This document shows positions 1 to 9,573 of a stretch of DNA of 64,000 bases, one piece after another. The translations under genes and the position numbers were made by a program. Source of the stretch: Amborella trichopoda (taxonomy: Eukaryota > Streptophyta > Magnoliopsida > Amborellales > Amborellaceae); the NCBI RefSeq assembly GCF_000471905.2, contig NW_006499207.1:1093259-1157258 (forward strand), in the 5' to 3' direction. Position 1 is the first letter of the stretch. Each line of letters begins with the position of its first letter. The notes under the pieces are model-generated. The model had not been told where the DNA came from, ran no database searches, and saw only the letters and a program-made list of their open reading frames with translations.

Positions 1-59
1 AAAGCATAAAAAATAGTGTAGATCTATAAAAACTTACAAATTTTAAAAATTGATTATCA

Positions 60-215
60 AAAAATACATTATTTTTAAAACTTGAAATTTAATTTTTTCT
101 CATGGTCATACATCTTGATGTTGATATGACCAATATCAATTTGACAATATTTGAGCAAACGAAACAATCGAGAAATTTTTGAGGGGCGCTCTAATTTGAT
201 TGTTTAGAGCGAAGG
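60..215. repeat. Fragment of a dispersed repeat shared with 8570-8690
   Basis: About 60 bases around 73-135 (CTTGAAATT, then a T-run, then CATACATCT and a GA/TG-rich stretch) align by eye with 8584-8640. Both copies are followed by an ATTTTTgAGG/ATTTTTaAGG motif next to a GCGC/GCAC core (176-190 and 8677-8692). The layout suggests two ends of one DNA-element family, perhaps Mutator-like, but no terminal inverted repeat or target duplication was established. Confidence 0.35.
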
Positions 216-299
216 TTACCATTGATTCAGATTGATTATTTAGCCCACTCATTTGAACTTTCAACCAGAGAATCCCAAAACAGTGAAGAGGAGTGTCCA

Positions 300-505
300 G
301 GTTCATCCTTTCTTTTCCTCGTATAAGTGCGGGGTGCGCCCCATCCGATGCACGCTGTCTCTCTCTATTCAACCGTCGAAAGCGGCGGCCTGATACGCAC
401 TTTCCTTTCTTTTTTTTGGAACTCTTCTCTCTCCACTGCGAAGAAAATGTTTTCTCTCTGTCGAATAAAAATCAGATCACTGGTGAAGAAGGAAAAGAGA
501 GAGCG
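300..505 (+). promoter_or_regulatory. Core promoter and 5' UTR of the MTK gene
   Basis: A TATA-like TATAAG lies at 322-327, about 180 bases before the start codon. It is followed by pyrimidine-rich patches (355-370 and 420-435) of the kind found near plant transcription starts. The 5' UTR would therefore start near 350 and be about 150 bases long. The start site is inferred from spacing only. Confidence 0.45.
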
Positions 506-688
506 ATGGGGTTTCACGCTTTGGATGAGAAGTCTCTTGTTCAGTACATTGAGTCGACTCCTTCTCTCTCTTCTCTTCTTGGCCACAGGCTCCATGAAGA
601 TCTGAATGTGAAGGAAGTTGGTGATGGCAACCTCAACTTCGTCTACATAGTTGTTGGGGATCAAGGGGGTTCCTTTGTCATCAAACAG
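506..688 (+). CDS. MTK: 5-methylthioribose kinase, first coding exon only
   Basis: The exon encodes 61 residues starting [11 protein letters not shown] and ending at a GT donor (CAG|GT at 688/689). It matches the N-terminus of plant 5-methylthioribose kinases: the DEKSLVxYI opening, the [16 protein letters not shown] segment, and SFVIKQ, the N-lobe beta strand with the ATP-contacting lysine of the aminoglycoside-phosphotransferase-like fold. MTK phosphorylates 5-methylthioribose in the cytosolic methionine salvage (Yang) cycle, which supports ethylene and polyamine synthesis. The start codon was chosen because it gives the family N-terminus and has a purine at -3. A plant MTK has roughly 410-430 residues, so only about one seventh is here. 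No later exon (family block LPYIRC...) was found on either strand, so the exon is either an orphan, or the start of a gene with an enormous first intron, or cut off by rearrangement. Confidence 0.85.
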
Positions 689-1049
689 GTTTTTTTATGC
701 TCTGCGGAGTTTGTCAAGTAGGTTACATAGTAGATTTTAGCCATTTTTGAATTGTTTGGATGTTTCAACCTGTTTTAATTAGTTTGGAGCTGCTTGAAAT
801 CAAGAAACGTACACTTTTTAAATTAGTTTTGAGTCTTGTGGTGGAGAGAAGTACGGTAAATAAGCTAATGATGAATCGACGATTTAAGGTCAACTGATAT
901 TAATGGTTTTTCCTGATCTAATGTGCAAAGAATACTAAAGCTGTGATGTGGTTTTATGCACAACACACCGGCAAATGGTTCATGGATTGTTTATGAAATT
1001 CTCTTCAACTGGCCATGAATTTTTCGTTGGCTCAAATGGATTTATTAGT
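689..1049 (+). other. Start of MTK intron 1, no recognised element
   Basis: AT-rich sequence after a GT donor. No open frame of note, no repeat ends and no exon-like segment was seen. It ends at the target duplication of the hAT element that follows. Confidence 0.5.
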
Positions 1050-1249
1050 GTTGTGAACAGTGTTTAAAAAAACGCCGAGTCGAACTGGACTCGCCCGGTT
1101 CGACTCGAGAATCGCCATGGACGGATCGAATCAGCGAAAAAAATGGGAATCGTCCGGTTCTAGAGAGAACCGAACGATTCTGCACAGTGACTCGCCGATT
1201 CACCGTACGGAATCGGCGAGTCCGTACAGTGAATCGGCAAGTCACGTAA

Positions 1250-2095
1250 GGATTTTTTTTTTTTTTTTTTTTTCTTGTTTGTTTTGTTTTTTATAATCCA
1301 TGATAGATTTTTTTGTAATACTTGATCGATTTTTTTGTAATCCATGATCGAATAGGTTTTTTTTTTTTTGCAATTCATGATCGAATTTTTTGTTTTTCTT
1401 TTTTTTTGTAACCCATGATAGAATTTTTTGTAATCCATGATCAAATTTTTGTAATCCATGATCGAAATGTTTGATTTTTTTTCTTGTAATCCATGATCGC
1501 TATTTTTTTGTTTTTTTTTTTTTTGTAACCCATGATAGAATTTTTTGTAATCCATAATCGAATGTTTTGTAATCCATGATCGAAATGTTTGTTTTTTTTT
1601 GTAATCCATGATTGAAATGTTTGTTTTTTTTTTGTAATCCATGATCGAATTTTTTGTTTTTTGTTTTTTTTGTAACCCATGATAGAGTTTTTTGTAATCC
1701 ATGATTGAATTTTTTGTAATCCATGATCGAATTTTTTTTTCTTTTTTTGTAATCCGCGATTGAATTTTTTGTTTTTTTTTTTGTTTTTTTTTGTAATCCA
1801 TGATCGAATTTTATGTAATCCATGATCGATTTTTATGTAATCCATGATCGAATTGTTTGTAATCCATGATTGAATTTTTTGAAAATTTGTGATTTATTTT
1901 TTTTAATCCATGATCGAATTTTTTGTTGTAATACATGATTGAATTTTTTGAAAATTTGTGATTTTTTTTTTTTAATCCATGATCGAATTTTTTTTGTAAT
2001 CCATGATAGAATTTTTTGAAAATTTGTGATTTTTTTTTTTTAATTCATGATCGATTTTTTTGAAAATTTGTTTTTTTTTTTTTAATCCATATTAT
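1250..2095. repeat. Minisatellite of TTTTTTGTAATCCATGATCGAA-type units
   Basis: About 840 bases of imperfect tandem units of the form poly-T, GTAATCCATGAT(C/T)GAA. Unit length varies from roughly 20 to 60 bases because the T-runs differ and some units add AAAATTTGTGATT. It lies inside the hAT element. The units lack stops in all minus frames, which creates long spurious K/Y/D/I-rich minus-strand ORFs. Confidence 0.9.
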
Positions 2096-2102
2096 TCAAA
2101 GA

Positions 2103-2366
2103 GAAAATGAGAGCGATGATGATTCTGAAGCCACCCTATCCCAGCCATATTATTCACATATCGAGTCCCAACAGCAACAGTGTAAAGATGAGCACGACAG
2201 TGCAGGTGAGCATGAAGGATGGACAATCTTCGGGGATTTTAGATTGGGAACACAACAAAATACTAACATTCAGGGATTTGGGAATAGTCAGACGCCTGCT
2301 AATATCGATGATTCGTTTTTAGATCGAATCAATGAATTGTTAAACGAATTCAATCAATGGCACTAG
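2103..2366 (+). pseudogene. hAT transposase C-terminal tail remnant
   Basis: The frame starting at 2103 is open for 87 codons to a TAG at 2364-2366. It reads as an acidic then Q/N-rich, low-complexity tail (ENESDDDSEA..., QQQQ, then FGDFRLGTQQ) and ends in a short leucine-rich helix, LDRINELLNEF, before NQWH and stop. Plant hAT transposases often end in such acidic, polar tails after the dimerisation domain. The location near the 3' end of a structurally defined hAT element supports this. The BED finger, the DUF659-type core and the dimerisation domain are all missing, replaced by the minisatellite. The overlapping ORF that starts with ATG at 2107 is the wrong frame. The assignment is inference from position and composition rather than a diagnostic motif. 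Confidence 0.45.
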
Positions 2367-2787
2367 CGTGACCAAGAAGAACAATAACGTCATCTATCAT
2401 TTTATTTTTAGATCATATGTTACTAATTTTATGCTTTATTGTAGTCCATGTATGTTGATATACTTATTCCATGATAATTCTATGTTTATCCTTTTGTGTG
2501 ATGTAAATTAAATGATGAATGGCGGTTCATGCAGGGAAAGAACATATCAATATTCGCATATTCATTCAAAAACATGAAAATTCTTAATGGAGTACCCTCA
2601 TTTCTTATTGAATTCCTAAAAAACAATATTTATAATGAATTTTAATAAGTTTTTCGGATTTTTTTTAAGCTTTATTTTGACCGATTCACCCGATTCCCCA
2701 TTCGGATCGCCGATTCGTCGATCTGGATCGGTTTTTTGGGAGCCCGATCCGGGTCACCGATCCGTTTTTTAAACCATTGGTTGTGAA

Positions 2788-4731
2788 TGTTCGTGGTGTC
2801 ATGGATGCTTTTATTTCAAAAGATGGAAATGGAATAACCTCTTGTATATTACTAATGCAAGGTTTGAAGTTCCTTATCCAAAATTTAAGGTCCTTCAGTA
2901 ATTCTCAGCACTGAAACCAATTGGGGATATATATAATACTTCTTAATTTGGGACTCATTTACAGATATGGAATTAATGCAAAAAAAAAAAAAAAAGAAAA
3001 TTCTTCACATGGGGCCAATTCCCAAATATTTGGATTATTCCTCTAAGAACTCAATCCTAGATATCAACCATTGTTATGGGCTTCTGCCGAGTAAATTGGT
3101 CAAGGCTGAGTTGGTGTGAAGGCCATGGCAAGTACCCCACCCAATAAATAAAGGAAAAATGCAAAAAAATTGCAAAACACTACTCTATTAGTTAGAATCA
3201 AGTTTTTAGATGATATTGACAGTCTTTAAGATGATTTGAGAACTTTCATATCTTTTGCCTTTTCCAACTTTTTCTAAAATATTCGAGTTCTAGATCAAGT
3301 TTTTCAATAACCGTCTTTTATAGATTTTGTGTTTCATCTTTTTAGTCTTCTATGACTTTTACTACCTATTGTCTTTTTTTCTTATTTTTAAATATTTCTT
3401 ATTTTTAAATATTTTTTATTTTCATTTTCTTTTTTAACTTTTCCTCCTTTTCTAGAGTTGTACACAAGATGGTTGAGAGGTGATTTCCAAAACATTAATA
3501 TCAACAAATGGTAATTTGTTGACTAAGAATTGGTGCCGGTCGAACTTCATATATTTTTATTGAACAAGTTTTCACTAAACTAAGGATATGTGCAGTTAGT
3601 TGACAGTTCTGGCCAGAAAATATTTGCAAATGATGGAGAAATGTGCTTTAGTAATTACTCCGCTCATCAACAGCGTTAATTGTATGTGATCTTTGTAGAA
3701 ACTCAAGCAAATCCCACTCAGGGCTGACCCAAATCACCCAGGCTTGGCACCCTGCTAAGCCTGGAACCAAATACATTTGGACTGGCCGAGTTTGGATTGT
3801 TCCTAATATTTTATTATCTTTTTGTATAGATTCATCCGAATATTTGACTGACTCGGCTGAGTCCATGAACCTTTTAGATAAGCAGCTGGCAACTTAGGGG
3901 ACCTTGAGTCACTAGGTTGATAAATGTAATGATTGGTGAACTGGAGAAACTGTGCATACTATTACATAGACTGTCCACGTTTTAACCATAGATTGTTGCC
4001 CTAGGCAAACACATCCTGATGAGTGAGCTTCATGTTTAACTCAAATGTAGAGTCCATGATCTTCAAATCATGGTTGAGGCACATGATTTTCTTGTTTTTG
4101 TGTCCTCCATTTGAAGATGACTTTAACTCAATTCCCAAAATACACATAGCTGCCAATTATATTTAGCGTGAACAAGGTAAGAATTTGGTTGCTTTGATTT
4201 GGTTATCAATAGCGCAATATGAATGTGTACCATGTATGCCACTCACGTATTCTAGATCAGGGGGAGTGTGTTATAGTGCTCTTGCACACTGTTTGTTCTA
4301 TGATATATTACTTTCCCCTTGCTCTAGTTGACGAAGAAGTTTAACAACATTGGACTATTAGATAACCTTCTTGACACAACTCCTTATTCCATAGAAAAGA
4401 AAAATTGCATCAGTTCATCTAAATTTTATCATCAATAGGGTTCAGTATTGAAGTCTTATTAGTGTGGCCCATGTATCTTCTCCCTCGACATATTTTAAGA
4501 CAAAAGGGTTAGATGTAATATTCTTGTGTAACTTGGTGGAAATAACTATACTAGTATCCTCATATAGTTTGGCATTCATCATGCTTTGTAAAAACATCAA
4601 ACTCATAACTAAAGTCTTCCAAACAGGACATAAATAATCTTTTGAACCAGTTTTTTTTTTTTACATAAATATGAGTGGATCTCTGAAAGTAGATGTTTGC
4701 TATCAAATTATTGGGCCCTGAAAAGCAGCCC
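2788..4731. other. AT-rich non-coding stretch
   Basis: No gene or complete element recognised. A 15-base A-run at 2980-2994 could be a retroposon tail, but no matching target duplication was seen. ORFs here are short and unlike any family I know. Confidence 0.4.
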
Positions 4732-5058
4732 TCAGATTGGAAAAATGTTATTCTAAAGTTTTTCCATAGGCACATGAACAGCCATGGAATCAATAGGCTC
4801 AGATTGGCAATTGAAAGCAAAGTTTGGTGTGGCTTCAATAGGCGATAAAATGAGGGAAGGTAGACTGAAATAATGTCACTAAAGTTTTGCTGCAGTTACA
4901 AGACTAAATACTCGTAAAATTAATAGGCTCTAAAGTTTTGCTCAGATTGGAAGAATGTCACTTTAAAGGTTTGCTGTAGGAATAGGATTGAATACCCATA
5001 AAATAATAGGCTTAGATTGGCAAAAGAAAGAAAAGTTAGGTGTGGCTTCAGTAGGCCA
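4732..5058. repeat. Tandem duplication, about 210-bp unit, empty site for the next hAT
   Basis: Sequence at 4732-4868 (from CAGATTGGAAAAATG to AGGGAAGGTAGACTG) recurs at 4943-5058 and continues, after the inserted element, at 6217-6240. Shared blocks include CAGATTGG, TTGGTGTGGCTTCAATAGG / TTAGGTGTGGCTTCAGTAGG and GATGAGGGAAxGTAGACT. The first copy has no insertion and so preserves the pre-insertion site. Confidence 0.75.
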
Positions 5059-6208
5059 CAAGGTATCAAAAAACGCTGGGCGGCTCTTAGGCGGCCAGCG
5101 CCTAGGCGGGTGCCCAAATCCTCGTGGGCCCCGTAGTGGAAAATCATCCATTTTTAGCCCTGTAGTGGAAAATCATAGCATATTTAAAAATATTTGCTAT
5201 CCTAATGTACATATATGCATATATTTGTGTCAATTTTTGTAATTTATTCCATTTCGCAACATATGTTTTACTTTAGTGGTTCAAAAATAAACCCCATAAC
5301 TTTTTTATACAAACTTGGTAGTGATTCAAAAAGCGGACCGTCCAATGCCTAGGCGTCGCCTAGGCGGTCCAGAAGGCCTGGGCGCATCACCCAGGCCTAG
5401 GCGGCCAATCTGGGCAGCAGTCCCTAGGCGGCCACCTAGGCGGTATGGAACCCGCTTAGGCAGGTGCCTAGCGCCCAGCGCAGGGCGGCCACTCAGGGCT
5501 TGCGCCCCGCCTAGGCAGGCGCCCTGCCCAGAGGCGGAAATTTTTTGTTTTATTGTATTGATTTTTTTTTTAAATATAAATGGTTAGAATGATGGTTTTA
5601 AGTTCATTTGAAACCTAAAACTTCTTGGAGCCCATTTTAGAGAGAGAAAGCCTCCAAAAAACTAGTTTTTGGTGATTTTCTTAGGATCGAAGAGTTTCTC
5701 AAAGTTGACAAAAATTGATCCAAACATCATCCATTGATATTAGATTTAATTTTTGATGTTTTATAAATCTATTGGGGGGATTTTTAGAAGATTTTGAGTC
5801 ATTTGAAGCATCTTTGAGGTAGAAGTTTTAAGATTGAAAAATCAAACTCAAAGTAAGTGCCCTAAATACCTAATGTTTATTTTTACTATATATCCTTTTT
5901 GTATTCAAATGGGCATCCTTTTTGGATTCGACAGGGCCGCCCAGGTTCTGGGCCCTCGCCTAGGCGCTGGGTGGCCTAGACCCCCTAGGCCGCCTAGGAC
6001 CCGTCTAGCGCTTTTTGTAACACTGAAACTTGGGGGTTAAAATGACCCATTCTGCCCTTTTGGGTGAATTTAAAAAGCAATTTCCACCTGACTTCACTGG
6101 GTGCTTGCCCAGGTAAAAACGCCCGTTTCGGGCACCTTTTCATGAGTCATACGGTTTTTTTTGTTAAAAAACGCCTAGGTGTCGAGCGGACCATTTTTTT
6201 AAACAATT
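5059..6208 (-). mobile_element. Non-autonomous hAT element (outer), interrupted by a second hAT
   Basis: Termini CAAGGTATCAAAAAACG (left) and, read inward from the right, AATTGTTTAAAAAAATG are flanked by GTAGGCCA (5051-5058) and ATAGGCCA (6209-6216), an 8-bp duplication with one mismatch. The upstream tandem copy (4831-4868) shows the uninterrupted site. Its left end resembles the right ends of the related elements at 61110-62908 and 6771-7224, so it lies in reverse orientation. Without the nested element and one duplication copy it is about 435 bp. It has no coding capacity. Confidence 0.8.
5319..6025 (+). mobile_element. Non-autonomous hAT element nested in the previous one
   Basis: Termini are TAGTGATTCAAAAAGCG and, read inward from the right, CAGTGTTACAAAAAGCG. 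A perfect 8-bp target duplication AAACTTGG lies at 5311-5318 and 6026-6033. The first 220 and last 90 bases are GC-rich with many CCTAGGCG/CGCCTAGG palindromes; the middle is AT-rich and non-coding and carries the conserved hairpin at 5594-5622. The perfect duplication inside a diverged host element shows it arrived later than the outer copy. Confidence 0.9.
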
Positions 6209-6216
6209 ATAGGCCA

Positions 6217-6762
6217 TAAGATGAGGGAAAGTAGACTTAGGTGCCTGGTGGACGAGACTTGGTATGGGGGTGTACAAAGTCTATTAGAGGTAATATTTTG
6301 GTACATATCTTGTTTTATGGTTTCTTGTTCCCAATCTCCTTTAATGTAATTTTACTTATGTAATGAAGAAGTTTTGAAGTGAGAATCCAAATTTATTTAT
6401 TCTTATTTATTTGAGTTATTGATTGTAATTCTTGGACATGTGTAAGTGATCAAGCCATCATTGCGAAAGAAAATTTTAAACTTTATATACTGTGCTAGTT
6501 CACGTCGTCCACTTTCAATATTTTCATTAAAAAATGTTGAATTTGGTTTGCAGCTTGGAACAAATGTGACTTTTTAGTAATTTGGCTTCACTTAAGTTAC
6601 TTGAACTAAACGTGCTATACCCCCATATTTGTTCCGGGTTTGACACCTGCAACACAAGTTTGGAAATTAAACAAAAAGGTTAGGGTTTGGCTTGGACAAG
6701 CCATGATATTTACGTCATTTTGCTCAAGTAACTTAAGTGTCCAAATTACCAAAATGGTTCCA
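6217..6762. other. Non-coding stretch between hAT elements
   Basis: This continues the tandem-duplicated host sequence (to about 6240), then AT-rich DNA without recognisable genes or repeat ends. Confidence 0.4.
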
Positions 6763-6770
6763 TTTTGTCA

Positions 6771-7224
6771 CATAGTTTTAAAAAGCGGACCGCCCGGTGC
6801 CTAGGCGGTCCAGAAGGCCTGAGGGCATTGCCCAGGCCTAGGCGGTCAGACTAGGCGGATATCCCTGGGCGCCCGCCTAGGCGCCAGGAAACCCGCCTAG
6901 GTGCCCAGGAACCCGCCTAGGCGCCCGCTTGAACCCGCATAGGAGGTTGCCCAGGGTCTGCATCCTACCCAGGGGTGGAAATGCGGCTCCTTGAGGGTAT
7001 TTTTGGGTCATTTTTTTATTACTAAAAGGGAAAAATTATGGGTTTTAGGTTCATTTGAAACCTAAAACCCATTAGAGGCTATTTTATAGAGAGCAAACCC
7101 AAAAAAAAAAATTTCTACTAGGCCCGCCCAAGTTCTGGGCACCTGCTTGGGTGCCCGCCTAGGTGTTAAGCGGCCTGGAGCCCCCCAACTGCCTAGGTGC
7201 TGCCTAACGCTTTTTGAAACATTG
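6771..7224 (+). mobile_element. Non-autonomous hAT element, 454 bp, CCTAGGCG family
   Basis: Termini are CATAGTTTTAAAAAGCG and, read inward from the right, CAATGTTTCAAAAAGCG. Flanks TTTTGTCA (6763-6770) and TTTGGTCA (7225-7232) form an 8-bp duplication with one mismatch. Both ends are packed with CCTAGGCG-type palindromes. The centre contains the 29-base hairpin GGTTTTAGGTT...AACCTAAAACC at 7041-7069, whose arms are exact complements here. No coding capacity. Confidence 0.82.
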
Positions 7225-7232
7225 TTTGGTCA

Positions 7233-7619
7233 AGGTTTCAAACTTGGAATCTGGGCAGGTTGGGTATTTTGTTATAAAATACTTGAGGAAGTACCCAAGT
7301 GATTTGAGTTTTGAAAAGTAGCCACATTGTTGATATATTAGTTAATTTAACACTGATATTTTGATGTGGTTTTGTCATTTTGTTGATAGTTTTCCTAGAT
7401 ATATGAATAAGAATGGCATCAATATGGTTGAGTGCAAGCTAAGACCCTTGGGTTCTATAAGTGACAGGATTAAAGTCATTGTCACCCTGTCACGTTTTGG
7501 GCAAGAAACTGAAAATAGTTCTTTTGCTGATCCACATTAGGCTTTACATTAAACTTGGGTCGTGTCCTAAATACTTGAATTATGGAGATGTCAAGATCTA
7601 ATTGTTTGTTGTCTCCAAT
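7233..7619. other. Non-coding stretch
   Basis: No coding frame or repeat ends recognised. It leads into the RNase H-like fragment that follows. Confidence 0.35.
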
Positions 7620-7970
7620 CAAGCTTAATTTTGATGGTTGTTCCCTCGAAACCTTATAGTTGGATGGTTAGATTCTATGCACCCAAGCATTTTCCATCTG
7701 TGTCGGGATCCATTGGCATGGCAAACACCCCAAAGGCTGACGCTACGACTTTGTTAGAAGGCCTTAAATTGTGTGATCATCTTGGACTCCTCCCTGCAAG
7801 TGGGAGGTTATTTTATGAGCGTTATCAGGGGGCCTCAAAAGATTCCCTCTTCATCACATAGAACAACTGTTTGACCAAGTTTTTGAGATTTGCAGCATTC
7901 TACAGATCTTCTTAAGTATGTGGGGCATGAGCCAAACATGGTCGCCGATGTATTTACAATGATCCATCAC
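7620..7970 (+). pseudogene. Degenerate RNase H-like (RVT_3) fragment
   Basis: Translation in shifting frames gives KLNFDGCS at 7622-7645 (the first catalytic aspartate of plant LINE-type RNase H; compare KLNFDGCSLGNPG in the LINE at 9018-9422). It then gives ADATTLLEGLKLCDHLGL near 7739-7790 (the EALALLxGL helix) and YVGHEPNMVADVF near 7917-7955 (the REAN..AD segment). Between these blocks the frame is broken, so the piece is dead. It may be the 3' part of a non-LTR retrotransposon or a stand-alone RNase H-like gene fragment. No RT was seen beside it, and it is followed by an AT-rich microsatellite. Confidence 0.55.
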
Positions 7971-7977
7971 TTAAACC

Positions 7978-7980
7978 TTA

Positions 7981-8018
<38 letters not shown>

Positions 8019-8090
8019 TTTTTATATTACGATTATAACTATTATTATTCATATTATTATTTATTTATTTATTATTATTATTTTTTAAAA
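7978..8090. repeat. (TTA)n / (TATT)n microsatellite
   Basis: More than 100 bases made almost entirely of TTA and TTTA units with a few interruptions. It produces a spurious tyrosine-rich ORF. Confidence 0.95.
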
Positions 8091-8694
8091 AAATTCCAAA
8101 AAATTTGGGTTGTTACAATAGCTATTTCTATAATTTACTAAATGGGCAAAGTTTGACGTGGTTCTGACATCAGAGCCAAACATAATAACTATGGTCCATG
8201 GATACTTTATATGTCTAACAGGCAACGACCAACCTATAGTCATGGGAATCTTCCACCCTGGGTGGGGATTCCACTTCAAAATCTCGATTTGGTGATCTGG
8301 TCACTGAATCTTCATGGAACCCAATTCTTCAATGTTAGGAATCTCACTTTCGATTTTTTTTATTCCAGGTTCCATAGCATCAAATGTACAGTTCATAGGT
8401 GGACAATATTGTGAATCGATCAACGTGGATTTTTGAGGTGCGTCTTTAATTCTATATTTTAAGATTGCAATCGTATATAAATGTTTTTCTTTAAAATACA
8501 AATCGAGCAGAACAACTAACATTTAGAAAATCTGAAAAACGGACGGTCCAAATAACTTGTTACTAGATGCACTATGTTTTGGGCTTGAAATTGTTGTTTT
8601 TCTTCATGTCCATACATCTCGAGGTCGAGATGATCAATTGGATGGTTCTCCAATGTTGGACATTCGCGTCTGTAGGATTTTTAAGGTGCACCTT
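8091..8694. other. Non-coding stretch with repeat-like ends
   Basis: No gene recognised. The segment 8570-8692 resembles 60-215, and a similar GATTTTTGAGGTGCGTC motif occurs at 8428-8445, so remnants of the same dispersed DNA element are likely. Confidence 0.35.
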
Positions 8695-9017
8695 ACTTCA
8701 TTAGTATATGTTTTTTTTTTTTGATAATGTTAACATTGTATTACTATATAAAGAGAAGGAATACAGCAAATTGAGAGAGGAGAGGACCGAGAATACCCAT
8801 GAGACAGGTGTTTCAGTCAAAAAATTAAGCCATTAACCCTATACAACTTATATCCTTTTGAAGTGGCTGTAACCAAAAGATTGAGGTCTCAAAATATTGG
8901 GCTTATAAGCATGCCCTGTTACAAAAAGCAACAACCCAAAAATCTAGTGTCCTAGAAGGCTTTGATGGTCTAGTGCAAAAAGGAGGTGGACAATTCATTG
9001 TCGTCCATGTGTGGTCG

Positions 9018-9422
9018 TCATCGCACACCATCTTCAGTGAGAAGGTCCGCGAACTCGTTCAACGTCCGCCATATATGACTCCAACAGATGTTGGTATCCC
9101 TGTATAAGTGGTAAATTTCATTAAAAATTCTAGAAAGATACCAAGGAGGGGTGGTGGTGCCTGCTGCCCATGATAGAATGGTTTTTGCGTCTCCTTCCAC
9201 CACTAAGGATTGGCCCCAAGATGGATTAAAAAATTTTAGACCCGTTAGGAGTGCCAATGCTTCGACAAACTGTGAATATCCATGTCTGACATGTTCTGAG
9301 TATGTCATGAGAACATTTCGATTGTGGTAGCGGAAAACTCCCCCTACTCCTGAAGGGCCTGGGTTTCCTAGGGAACAGCCATCGAAGTTAAGCTTTATGG
9401 CATTTTCTGGTGGAGGTAACAA
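9018..9422 (-). pseudogene. LINE RNase H domain (RVT_3)
   Basis: An open minus-strand segment begins around AIKLNFDGCSLGNPGPSGVGG. It shows the RVT_3-type RNase H layout of plant LINEs: the DGCS aspartate with the GNPGPSG turn, EALALLTGLKF (the glutamate-bearing helix), VVEGDAKTIL (second aspartate) and ICWSHIWRTLNEFADLL (final acidic helix). In plant LINEs this domain removes RNA from the RNA-DNA hybrid. It is separated from the upstream RT by stops and frame changes, so it cannot be made as part of the polyprotein here. The reading of the VEGD and EFAD positions as catalytic is by family analogy. Confidence 0.85.
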
Positions 9423-9573
9423 GTTGTGAGGTCGCTGTAGCTTGAAAGGCTAGAGTCGGATAATATTGTCCCATTGTCTAAGGAAAGAACTCATAGGAAT
9501 CCCACCAAAGATACTGTGAGTGGAAGCCCAAAAAGTTACGAGTGATGTAACTTGATGAAACAGCCCGGAAACT

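Larger units (their letters stand above)
1058..2779 (+). mobile_element. hAT DNA transposon, deleted derivative with internal minisatellite
   Basis: The ends are CAGTGTTTAAAAAAACG on the left and, read inward, CAATGGTTTAAAAAACG on the right. The element is flanked by a perfect 8-bp target duplication GTTGTGAA (1050-1057 and 2780-2787). The 8-bp duplication and CA(G/A)TG terminus are typical of hAT elements. The first 190 bases and last 110 bases are rich in CGATTC/GAATCG and CCGGTTC motifs, probable subterminal transposase-binding sites. The interior holds a long minisatellite and a C-terminal transposase-like remnant, and no catalytic core. The 1722-bp element sits in MTK intron 1. Confidence 0.85.

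Noticed and set aside
1160..1845. Three overlapping minus-strand ORFs up to 213 codons, rich in K, D, Y and I
   Set aside because: They are translations of the GTAATCCATGAT minisatellite. The unit lacks stops in all three minus frames.
5315..5587. Arg/Pro-rich ORFs in the CCTAGGCG regions (also near 61053-61319 and 4988-5242)
   Set aside because: They translate the GC-rich hAT ends. The same words recur in non-coding copies.
6765..6772. Alternative 8-bp duplication register TTGTCACA for the hAT at 6771
   Set aside because: It does not match the right flank. TTTTGTCA/TTTGGTCA matches at seven of eight bases and gives equal-length terminal repeats.
7890..8141. Plus-strand ORF of 83 codons with a long tyrosine run
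   Set aside because: Made by the (TTA)n microsatellite. Only the first part overlaps the RNase H-like fragment.
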